64,000 nucleotides of DNA from positions 45,391 through 109,390 of the forward strand of contig JADNRX010000175.1 in assembly GCA_015501595.1 (NCBI GenBank), written 5' to 3'. Source of the DNA: Hymenopellis radicata. Its lineage: Eukaryota; Basidiomycota; Agaricomycetes; Agaricales; Physalacriaceae. The position numbers and the translations under genes were made by a program. The notes below the pieces were generated by a model. The model worked only from the letters and a program-made list of their open reading frames with translations, was not told where the DNA came from and did no database searches. Below, piece by piece: positions 36,573 through 47,569 of the stretch (position 1 is its first letter; every line of letters starts with the position of its first letter).

Positions 36573-37966
36573 CGTATAATATATAATAAATGATAATGAT
36601 TATAACTCAATGAACGGCAGGCGGCCAACGGCCGCCGTTCAACACACGTCTCAATCGAAACGCGCTTCTCGAGTGGGCGACGGCGGGCGGGGCGAGGCGT
36701 TGAAGCAGACGAAGATCCGAGTCAAGTCGAACTGAACGCGGTGTTGAGAGGCAAGTCAAGATGGCGTTCAACTGTTCAAAGCGAGTCTGATCTCAATCAG
36801 CGTCTTCGCAGTGAAGTCAAGGTGAAGGCAAACTCCAGACTGAGTACTGACTGAAGTGTTGAGTTGAAAATCCGCAGACGTGTCCGAATGAGGTGTTTGA
36901 ACTGCGACTGTGTTGTGTATTCGAATGAAGGTGTTTCCGCAAGCGTTTCAAGATGGATGAGTCGATGACGGGTCCAAGTGTCAAAGTGTGATGTGAGTGT
37001 GCGCGCCGTACTTGCATCCGTCTCAAGAGTACGTCGAGACAGATCGTGAGTCGAGATGAGTCGCACGTGTTGAGTCGAGAGGCGACGGGTGAAGACGGGA
37101 GGAGGGTGACGTCGAGGGTATGCTTCGCAGTGTGCTCTTATCTCGAATAGACGGTACCGGCCCCGAGATGGTTAGGATTAGGTGGTGATGGTGAGGGTTA
37201 GTAGGATTGGGGAAGAGATACAGTATAGCGTATAATATATAATAAATGATAATGATTATAACTCAATGAACGGCAGGCGGCCAACGGCCGCCGTTCAACA
37301 CACGTCTCAATCGAAACGCGCTTCTCGAGTGGGCGACGGCGGGCGGGGCGAGGCGTTGAAGCAGACGAAGATCCGAGTCAAGTCGAACTGAACGCGGTGT
37401 TGAGAGGCAAGTCAAGATGGCGTTCAACTGTTCAAAGCGAGTCTGATCTCAATCAGCGTCTTCGCAGTGAAGTCAAGGTGAAGGCAAACTCCAGACTGAG
37501 TACTGACTGAAGTGTTGAGTTGAAAATCCGCAGACGTGTCCGAATGAGGTGTTTGAACTGCGACTGTGTTGTGTATTCGAATGAAGGTGTTTCCGCAAGC
37601 GTTTCAAGATGGATGAGTCGATGACGGGTCCAAGTGTCAAAGTGTGATGTGAGTGTGCACGCCGTACTTGCATCCGTCTCAAGAGTACGTCGAGACAGAT
37701 CGTGAGTCGAGATGAGTCGCACGTGTTGAGTCGAGAGGCGACGGGTGAAGACGGGAGGAGGGTGACGTCGAGGGTATGCTTCACAGTGTGCTCTTATCTC
37801 GAATAGACGGTACCGGCCCCGAGATGGTTAGGATTAGGTGGTGATGGTGAGGGTTAGTAGGATTGGGGAAGAGATACAGTATAGCGTATAATATATAATA
37901 AATGATAATGATTATAACTCAATGAACGGCAGGCGGCCAACGGCCGCCGTTCAACACACGTCTCAA
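36573..37966. repeat. 656-bp satellite, copies 2-3 of the array
   Basis: Tail of the interrupted copy (36573-36646) and two complete units starting at CGTCTCAATCG (36647-37302 and 37303-37958), then 8 bases of the next unit (37959-37966), which are the left target duplication of the hAT element. The units are nearly identical, with single changes such as GTGTGCGCGCC to GTGTGCACGCC. Each holds a TTAGGATTAGG..GGGTTAG run and the palindromic patch CGGCCAACGGCCG. Confidence 0.95.
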
Positions 37967-40900
37967 TAGTGAATAGCGCGGGTCGGGTTCGGGTATGCGG
38001 ACCGGTGCCCGAACCCGACCCGCCGAGCAACCCTCACCCGACATGTCGGGTGCGGGTTTCGCATCGGGTAACCCGCGGGTTCGGCTAGGGTAACGGGTGA
38101 CCCGATACCCGCCTCAAGATCTAGTTCAAACGACGTAAAAACAATGTATTTAGGATCACTAACAGTATCTAACATGTACGGTAAATGTACACAACGGCAA
38201 TCATGAATATAATAGTCCATAGCAGTATGAAAAGGATCATTTACTCTCTCGAAATAGTATCAAAGCCATCCGGCATCAAGATATCACCTTCCTCGTTCCC
38301 ATCCTCTTCACGCGGGGCAGGCATCTTGGTGACTTCTCCAATATCACGAAGATCAATCATGTCTGCGCGACTCCAAGCGCCGAGGCACATGAGGGCGCGA
38401 GCAGTCTGCGCAGAGAGTCGATTCCGAATATGAGACAGTAGAATACGGCCTTGACTAAAGAGTCGCTCGACCCCAACCGACGTGGCTGTCAAAGGAATCA
38501 GAAGGGTCGAAGACATATAACATATCACTCACGAGGGATGGACAAGTAGTCCATGGCCATCCGCGAGAGAACGGGAAACTCGTCGCGGCGCTTGTGCCAC
38601 CAACCCATAACATCCTTGACGTTCTCTCGCGGGGCATCCAGGTAACGGTCCAGTTCGCCAGCGGGGTCGTTGATCTGCTTGGCGGGCTGGGGCTCATCAT
38701 CGTCGTCGTCGGAGAACATGTTGGATTTTGATTTTTTGACAGTCGTCGCCTATTCATGAATCATGATGAGTGTATTGTACGCAGCATGAAGAAGACAGTC
38801 AGCATACCTGTGTAGAAGAAGGAGCCTCTGCAGGAGCCGGCATACCAGCCCTATAAGCCGTGAGATACTCGTCGAAGACGCGTCGAATAAGGGCGTTTGC
38901 GTCGGACTTCCAGTCAATGGGCCAGTTTTGTTCATCGAAATAGCCGGTCTTGTATTTGGGGTGCATAACTAAGCAATAGTTAATGCACATAGCACAAGGA
39001 ATGAAAGAATACGACATACCTAAAGCGATACGGTAGACCTCAGACTCGTCTGATAGACTGTAATATTTGTTGAGCGTGTCTTTGGCCACGAGGACGGCCG
39101 CTTTCATGGGCGAAGCAAGGATCACATCCGGCTCATCACCGCGCTTTCGAACGACGGCCGTGGCGAGCATTGCATCGAGTTTGTCCATGGCTGGAATGAC
39201 CGTCGCAAGGTTGGCGTCCTCGCGAGAGAAGTACGTAGTAGCGTCCTTAAAAGCCTGCAAGACTTTCAGACGACAGGATAAAAGAAATGCAAGAAGTAAA
39301 TAGCTTACCCCCAGAACCTCGCAAAGGTTCTCAAGTGCTGTCCACTCTCCAGATATCATCGAGTAGTCAAGCAGCGCATCCTCGCCGGTAATGTCCCGAA
39401 TCACTTTCTTGTATTGGATGGCTGTCGTAAGCATATCATAAGTCGAGTTCCAACGTGTTGAGACGTCGCGGGGTAGGACTTTCGCGGGGAGGCGGTGCTC
39501 CTCAACGAGCTTCTTCCAACGAGGCAGGAGGATAGTCGTCGAGTTAATGATTTTGAAAGAGATCGTACGAATCTAAGAAGACGTAAGTACGGCGCTTAGC
39601 AAAACAAAAACTGAATACGCCGATGACAGCGTGGGATGAAAGAACCCACCTTCCGTAACGCAGAAGCAACGAGCTTTGTCTCTGCCCGGAACTTCTCTTT
39701 TTGCGCCTCCGTCATGTTGGAAAAGGCATCGTAGACGTCGTCGGGATCGTCTTTGTCGGCAGTGCCACCTTCCTCGATCTCGCGGAGCCGTACCAAGATG
39801 TCCTCCGTCTCGAATGTATCCTCCTTCCCGACAGCAGCTGCAGTAGCCGCTGCCTCGTCGTCGTCCTCTTTCCCACCTTTGCCCTTGGACTTCTTCGCTG
39901 GCGCGTTGAATAACCGCAGCATACTCTTCGCAACCAAGTTCACAACATGCGCGAAGCAGCGAGTCCGGGCTCGTGGACCTCCGAAGTTGGGTAGCCCGTC
40001 GACAAGACACTCCATCATGACATCGTTGGGGGCGGCGTTGTCGCAGGTAACGCTGAGAATCTTCGACGTTTCATGAGTTAACACAACTATAGATATGACG
40101 AAGCGAACCCACCTTCTCCTCAAGACCGAATTCTTCCAGGATCGTTTTCGTGAGCACAGCAAGAGCCTCGCCCGTGTGCGACTGTAAGAGCAATTATCAG
40201 TATAGGTCAATAAGAACCTTGGTAAGTCATACCACAGGCAATTCGCGGAAGTCGAGTACTGTGCTCACACATTGCCCATCTTCTTCCCAGTGCGCCTTAT
40301 AGGCGACGAACGCCTTGTGATTCGGTGAAGTCCATGCATCCAAGACAATATGAACCCGACTTTTGAGGCCCTACAACCTAGTGAGTCCTCACTACCTTTC
40401 TAAATGTGGTGATAACTTACCTTAAATTTCTTTGCGAGCCGACGACGCGTTTTAGCAAACAGAATCTTCGTATCGCGTGAGACAGTAGTCGGATGAGGGA
40501 TGTAGGTTCCAGGACGGCCGGTCTTCATGAGCTTCTTGAAGGCACGATCCGCAACGACGTTGAATGGTCGGAAGTTCTCCGCGCACCATCGCGCACATTC
40601 GGCTCTATCGCAGTATCGGTGAGTAGCTGCTGTATCAAGGCTATCCATTACTTACCTCGTTTCAGCATTACTCAAAGGCATCGTCGCGTATATCTCCTTC
40701 CCTTTCGCAATGATACCCTGCAGCATCGAGGTAAGAACACCTTGCTTCTTCTTCCCGGCCTTCTTAACCATTTCGCGTGTTGCCTGTAGGTCGGCACCTT
40801 CGAACGCCGCCTTCACCGCCTCAACACCAAAGCATTTTTCAGCATGGAGACGCAAACCGTGTCCCGAAGACTTATCCTTGGACGTCAAGTTCCGATAAAC

Positions 40901-42438
40901 GTTCTTTCCGCACAGTTCGCACTTCCATGCCTCGTGCGGGACGTCCTTCGCTGTCTGCGTATCCCTGTCAACGATTTTGACATCGGCGGCGTAGAATCCA
41001 TAAACGGGAGATCGTAAGTTTCGAGTTTTCGGAGGTGCTGGAATATACATTAACGGACAACAGGTATGAAGGATAGAAGTCGACGTACGCGGGTTATCGC
41101 TTTCGTCGTCGGCGATGTTGGTGGCCTTGGGGAGCTCGGACATATTAATGGTGCGTGAAGCCTTTCCCTTCTTTGTTGCCTTGGTGTTCTTCTTCTTCTT
41201 GGGCTTGGCGGCGGCGCGTTCTTTGCCTGGTGAGATTGTGAGCCTGTTACTGACAACATACTTTTAGGGTCTTCACCTTTTGCTGTCGGCTTGGATGTCC
41301 GGCCAGAGCGACGCGGTTCAGGTTCAACAGAAGAAGCCGATGGGGTGCGTGCCTTGTCTGTACTCAGGTCGTTAGTACGATGGCTAACTTTTCGCTAGAC
41401 GACTTACCTTTGCCTTTGCCTTTGTACTTGGGACTGGAACGACGTGCGCCGCCGCGCTTCTCAGCCACGACGGGCCTACCAGTGCGGCCGCGCTCCTCAA
41501 GACCATCACCGTCCTCCTCCTCCTCGTCTGACGATGGCGAGTCGGAACTCTTATTAGCATCATGAATGTACACATCGGAGTCGTCGTCGGAAGACACCTC
41601 AATAACAGAGGCTTTGTTAGAGCCGCGGGAGGGACGAGAGGTGGTGGGCTGAGGCTGATGTTCATCCTCTTCGTCGACATCCATAAACCTGGAGTCGTCG
41701 AAGTGAAACGAACCTATATCATGGTTCAATCGATAAACTTGAGAGGTAAGCGTAAAACAACGTACTCGCGCCCTCAGATGATACTGAATGCAGACTAGGT
41801 GCATAGTCCTGCGGGTCTTGGTCGATGGATGGGTTAGGGGAAGCATGGGGTGACGAGGAGCGGTTGCGGGGGGAAAGAGACCGGCGGATGAAGTTGGCAG
41901 TACGACTGACTGCCTTCTTGACCGGCTGGTAAATTATACCCGCCGTCCGGGAGATCTTGGAGGCCGTAGAGCCTGTAGGAGACTTAGAGGCGCGCCGCTT
42001 GCGCGACCGCTCATCGTCCGAGGCCATATAAGTAGTAGCAGTAGATTTATGAGATGGATGTGAGCGGGGGGGTAAGTGGGATAGTAAAATTCATGTACAA
42101 GTCGAGTATTTATTCCAGTAATTTCACAATGTTCGAGTCAGATGGTTGTTTCGTGTTGACAGAGTCTGTCTCGGGTGTAGCACTGAGCAGTTGGGAGTAT
42201 CGAAGGCCCAAGAGTGTAACATGGTAACAGATTTGGTGTCATAGTTAAAGTAAATTTATTTCAGTGTTTCTAAGGTGATTCTAAGTGACGGGAGTAGCGC
42301 CACAAGCACTTAGGAGGATCGGGTGCTCAAAAGGGTATCGGGTAGGGGCCGGGTCACGGACCGCCAACCCGAGCCCGACCCGACCATTGTACCCGGTGAC
42401 GACCCGGTCCGGGTGACCCGTACCCGCGCTATTCACTA
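37967..42438. mobile_element. Autonomous hAT transposon
   Basis: 4,472 bp bounded by TIRs TAGTGAATAGCGCGGGT and its reverse complement. It is flanked by a perfect 8-bp duplication CGTCTCAA (37959-37966 and 42439-42446). Removing the element and one duplicate restores the 656-bp satellite exactly. Subterminal regions of about 150-200 bp on each side are dense in CGGGT/ACCCG motifs, as in hAT transposase-binding zones. One multi-exon transposase gene fills the interior. Confidence 0.95.
38241..42027 (-). CDS. hAT-family transposase
   Basis: A leftward gene of about ten or more exons from ATG at 42027 (MASDDERSRKRR) to the stop at 38241. In order: a basic/acidic disordered head; a BED-like zinc finger (WKCELCGKNVYRN ... 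HGLRLHAEKC, about 40840-40930); the first catalytic Asp in VLDAWTSPNHKAF (about 40330); the second in VTCDNAAPND (about 40035); RCFAHVVNLVAKS (about 39930); STRWNSTYDML; WWHKRRDEFPVLSRMA; and the C-terminal dimerisation motif VGVERLFSQGRILLSHIRNR with the third acidic residue. The intron after SSEGA (GTACGT..ATATAG near 41710-41765) joins in phase. No stop codons were found inside exons and the TIRs are intact, so the element may be active. Confidence 0.9.
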
Positions 42439-44205
42439 CGTCTCAATCGAAACGCGCTTCTCGAGTGGGCGACGGCGGGCGGGGCGAGGCGTTGAAGCAG
42501 ACGAAGATCCGAGTCAAGTCGAACTGAACGCGGTGTTGAGAGGCAAGTCAAGATGGCGTTCAACTGTTCAAAGCGAGTCTGATCTCAATCAGCGTCTTCG
42601 CAGTGAAGTCAAGGTGAAGGCAAACTCCAGACTGAGTACTGACTGAAGTGTTGAGTTGAAAATCCGCAGACGTGTCCGAATGAGGTGTTTGAACTGCGAC
42701 TGTGTTGTGTATTCGAATGAAGGTGTTTCCGCAAGCGTTTCAAGATGGATGAGTCGATGACGGGTCCAAGTGTCAAAGTGTGATGTGAGTGTGCGCGCCG
42801 TACTTGCATCCGTCTCAAGAGTACGTCGAGACAGATCGTGAGTCGAGATGAGTCGCACGTGTTGAGTCGAGAGGCGACGGGTGAAGACGGGAGGAGGGTG
42901 ACGTCGAGGGTATGCTTCACAGTGTGCTCTTATCTCGAATAGACGGTACCGGCCCCGAGATGGTTAGGATTAGGTGGTGATGGTGAGGGTTAGTAGGATT
43001 GGGGAAGAGATACAGTATAGCGTATAATATATAATAAATGATAATGATTATAACTCAATGAACGGCAGGCGGCCAACGGCCGCCGTTCAACACACGTCTC
43101 AATCGAAACGCGCTTCTCGAGTGGGCGACGGCGGGCGGGGCGAGGCGTTGAAGCAGACGAAGATCCGAGTCAAGTCGAACTGAACGCGGTGTTGAGAGGC
43201 AAGTCAAGATGGCGTTCAACTGTTCAAAGCGAGTCTGATCTCAATCAGCGTCTTCGCAGTGAAGTCAAGGTGAAGGCAAACTCCAGACTGAGTACTGACT
43301 GAAGTGTTGAGTTGAAAATCCGCAGACGTGTCCGAATGAGGTGTTTGAACTGCGACTGTGTTGTGTATTCGAATGAAGGTGTTTCCGCAAGCGTTTCAAG
43401 ATGGATGAGTCGATGACGGGTCCAAGTGTCAAAGTGTGATGTGAGTGTGCGCGCCGTACTTGCATCCGTCTCAAGAGTACGTCGAGACAGATCGTGAGTC
43501 GAGATGAGTCGCACGTGTTGAGTCGAGAGGCGACGGGTGAAGACGGGAGGAGGGTGACGTCGAGGGTATGCTTCGCAGTGTGCTCTTATCTCGAATAGAC
43601 GGTACCGGCCCCGAGATGGTTAGGATTAGGTGGTGATGGTGAGGGTTAGTAGGATTGGGGAAGAGATACAGTATAGCGTATAATATATAATAAATGATAA
43701 TGATTATAACTCAATGAACGGCAGGCGGCCAACGGCCGCCGTTCAACACACGTCTCAATCGAAACGCGCTTCTCGAGTGGGCGACGGCGGGCGGGGCGAG
43801 GCGTTGAAGCAGACGAAGATCCGAGTCAAGTCGAACTGAACGCGGTGTTGAGAGGCAAGTCAAGATGGCGTTCAACTGTTCAAAGCGAGTCTGATCTCAA
43901 TCAGCGTCTTCGCAGTGAAGTCAAGGTGAAGGCAAACTCCAGACTGAGTACTGACTGAAGTGTTGAGTTGAAAATCCGCAGACGTGTCCGAATGAGGTGT
44001 TTGAACTGCGACTGTGTTGTGTATTCGAATGAAGGTGTTTCCGCAAGCGTTTCAAGATGGATGAGTCGATGACGGGTCCAAGTGTCAAAGTGTGATGTGA
44101 GTGTGCGCGCCGTACTTGCATCCGTCTCAAGAGTACGTCGAGACAGATCGTGAGTCGAGATGAGTCGCACGTGTTGAGTCGAGAGGCGACGGGTGAAGAC
44201 GGGCA
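42439..44205. repeat. 656-bp satellite, copies 4-6 (last truncated)
   Basis: Complete units at 42439-43094 and 43095-43750, then a partial one (43751 to about 44205). The last breaks off after GGGTGAAGACGGG, where the 3.4-kb element begins. The first 8 bases are the right target duplication of the hAT element. Confidence 0.95.
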
Positions 44206-47200
44206 GGCCATGCTGTAATTTGAGGGGTAATCAGGTGGTTATAATCACTGATGGCTTTTCCATAATCTGTGGTTAGAACCACTCAAATCCTGACCCTAGC
44301 TCAGCCTGAATGGAACCCTAAGGGTTCCCCTCATTTAATATATTAATGGTAATACTGGTCTCCCAATCACGACCCAAAACCGCGCTGCTCAAAAAAAGAT
44401 CGGTAATTCCCGGCCACATTCCCACGCTCTGCGCAGGCTACTGCTGGGCAGCCCATGCGCTGGCTGCACGGGTCCGTATGGGGGCTATGCATACATGTAC
44501 CTTATACACTTGCTTTATGTACATCTGTTCCACATATGTATCTAATTTTCTGCTTCCAATACGCCCGGGAATCGCTGGATGGCGCGCCGCTGGCTTGGAT
44601 GCGCTTTTTCGGCGTTTTCCGGCAATATTCCCACGCTCAAACGGTGCGGTGCTACGGGCGCGTCGCGCTGGTGGGACAGACCTCTTAGTATAGATTGATT
44701 CCAATGAATATACTTGCTTTAAGTAGGTCTATTCTATTACTGTAGCTAATTTCCCGCTTGAAATCCAACGAACAATCGCTGGATGCCGCGCCGCTGGCTT
44801 GGATGCAGCTTTCGGCGATTTCCGAACTTCATTCCCACGCCCAGCTCCTTCGCTGAGACAGCTGACAGCGCAAATCAGGGCAGTACCGGTAATCAACCGG
44901 GGTACTGAATTTGCAATTCACTCTGGTGTGCTGGAAATATTTTGGCGTGGGCTGTGTGCGGGGAGACGGGGTATGAAGGGCTTAGAAAAAGTCCGTAAAA
45001 TGAGGATTAATCTTCATCATCAAGTATCCTGAATCAGGGATTTTTGAGTCCTTTCCCTGGCTCGTGCTTTCAGGTATTGTTTTGGTCTAATGAATTGTGC
45101 TTATTTGAAGTGTTCAGTGTGCGGGACGGCGGGCACTGAGCGCTCCGGATTTCATCGGCATATCTAGGTTGAAAGTCATTCTACAGGTGGCAACCAACTC
45201 CAAGGTTGTCTCCTTAGGTGACGAGACGATATTGAATCGGTCTCATTAAAGTCCAATAAAGTCTCATGAACTGCGAATATCCGATCGGACGTCGGGCGGG
45301 CAGCATTCGGGACGTCGGGCTTCCGAGGCCTTAAAAATGTCTCGTAAAATCGGATTTTAATAGGCTCTATATATGGACACAAGCTCGGGCTGGTACCTAT
45401 CGTAGGGGAGTAAAAGTATCATTAAAGTCTGATGAACTGAAAGGCCAAGGCAGTTGTATTAACGCGTACTGCATCTCACCTCCACCTCCACAACTCTGTT
45501 CACCTCCAATACCCTGGACTGTCGTTCGTTTTGGATTATCATATATAGTACGTGGCACTCATATACTGCCAAAATTTAATTTAATTGAACCGTTCTAGCA
45601 TCTGTACATGCCCGACGCTGTTGCAAACACCCCGCCGGATTGAAATCATTATTTCTACGAACCACATCCTCCGCCCACTCTGCGCTCACTCGCCTGCCTT
45701 ATCCCGACGCCCACCCAGTATTACGCCTGTTTCTAGGCTGTTCGACGCAAAGCGCCGCCGTCGACATCATCAACGAACAGGCTATCCTGATCGGGCAACG
45801 CATCTTTCCCTCTCACCACGACCACGGCTTTTGGATCTCGCTCTCCCGCGACTCTCAAGTGCATCAGCGTCTGCCACCTGTCTCTACAACCACTCTCTCA
45901 TGTCCTCTCCATGTCCTCTCAGGCCTCACTCATGTCCTCTCAGGCCCGAGATGCCAGTACGATCGGACAGCGCATATGGCCGACACACGATGGAAAAATG
46001 TTTTTGGATAGGATTATCATCAGCAGCGAAGGAGCGACAGGGGTGGAAACTGCGGTGGGACGATTGTTGGACATCGTCGGGCCATTGGAGACCGTCGTCG
46101 TCGTCTGCTCGCGACGACGACACGCCAGGTGCGTTGTCGCTGTCTCTTGGGCTCGTTCCTAAATTTTTTGTTCCCAGCAACTACTCTCAACACGACACTA
46201 ACGCCTCCTCTCAGCGTAAGCCCTGGTCGGCAGGCGGCTCCATTGTCTCACGGGCGGCGCCACGAAAAAATCCAATCCACTTCTGACGTGGACCGCGCCA
46301 CCAAAAATCCGAACCCACGTCTGAACGAAAGACGGACTCGCCAGCAAACGCAACGGCGGCGCCGTCGATTTTATCACCGAGTCCCGTAGCTGTCAACCCT
46401 CCTCCCATCCACCTTCAAATCCCCCCCCCCGCTAAAGGGTAGCCTCGGGAGGTTCGAATCCTCCGAGGGGAATAATTTATTGCTACGTCAATATGTACCG
46501 GCCATCGTAACGCAGCTCAGATGCAGTCTCTGCCCTAGCGAACATCGTGCACGGACCATGGTCCGTGCGTCGATGACGTAGGGCCGCGCGTCGTCCAATA
46601 CCAACATGAGCCCGCGTCTCCGTCGTACTGTCTCCAACCTCATACCCTCCTCGCAGTCATCAGCCTCCGTCACCTCAGATTCAGAGGTCGATTCGCTTCC
46701 CAGAATATCGTCGTGTACACGTCATCGGACTGCCGACGCCCACATCCGCTTCCTCGTTCATCACCACCTCCTTTCCATCCGAGGACGACAAAAACGCAGT
46801 ACATCACCAGCATAAGCCGTTCGACAACGATGACGGGACCAACCGTTTCCTCAACCCCAATCAGCGACGGCGTCAGCCTTTCTCGCGAGCGGACAGTGTT
46901 AAAGTCATCTTCCGGATATTAACGACTAAGGACGACGATTTTTAAGTGGGTCGCTTTGCAATAGGGCCGAATCTCTGGCGGGGCTCCAAGGTGCGTCTGT
47001 TTCCGCTGCGTTCGCGCGATCAGGATGAGATTGACGCGTTTACTAGGCTATCATAACTCGACCCTCTCGTCAACTTCTCCGATTTGTGCACGACGACATG
47101 CCCTGCTCGCTACGCCATTTCCGTGTTTCCGGACCCTGCGCTGCGTTTTTTTGAGCCTGGTATGCGAGGCGCACAATTGTGCCTCTCGCGCCAGTCCAAA

Positions 47201-47569
47201 ATATAGTGCCATGCCTCTGATACCCATACACTCCTTCAATTCCGCCACCTTCGCTGCCGTACGCAGCGTTCTAGGCGCGTCGTATATGCTAGCTTGTCCG
47301 GATTTGGGCAATTTTTTAATTACCCCATGCATCTCGCTACTTAATCAAGGTCACCGACCGCATTAGGATAATTAGCATAACGAATATGGGTGTTTTGGCT
47401 CGGGCTACTGCCGGGAACCTCCCAAATGTAGGCGGGCCTGTGGCTGTGATTATAAGCACTAATTTGCACTAATGCATGGCTACTCGATGGGTGGTTATAA
47501 GCACAGGATATGGAAAATGCCTTTGTGATTATAACCAGGGATTTATGGTAATGCTTGCTGCAATGGTTG
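44206..47569. mobile_element. 3.4-kb inverted-end element, copy 1
   Basis: Nearly identical to 51374-54752. Its ends are imperfect inverted repeats of about 90 bp: the left has GGTTATAATCAC, TTTTCCATA and ACCAC, and the right end reads the same blocks in reverse complement. This copy has no matching target duplication: the left flank is satellite, the right flank is unrelated, so a rearrangement followed insertion. No transposase domain is visible. Open frames inside differ by frameshifting indels between the two copies, so they are not under coding constraint. Confidence 0.75.
46437..46472 (+). ncRNA. tRNA-like T-arm / Pol III box B remnant
   Basis: GGTTCGAATCC at 46451-46461 matches the box B consensus. 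It sits in a hairpin CCTCGGGAGG-TTCGAAT-CCTCCGAGG that resembles a T arm with part of the acceptor stem. No box A, anticodon arm or full cloverleaf is present upstream; a C-run replaces it. A tRNA-derived remnant inside the element is the simplest reading. Confidence 0.4.

Noticed and set aside
36797..37066. 89-residue frame conserved in every 656-bp satellite unit
   Set aside because: It is kept only because the units are nearly identical. There is no domain, and several frames overlap the same stretch.
42323..42646. 107-residue frame crossing the hAT right end
   Set aside because: It spans the transposon TIR and the satellite, so it is a chance junction frame.
45585..46286. 233-residue open frame in the 3.4-kb element
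   Set aside because: The second copy differs by single-base indels that break the frame, so it is not protein-coding under selection.
46381..46472. Complete tRNA gene
   Set aside because: Only the T-arm-like hairpin is present; the anticodon and D arms are missing.
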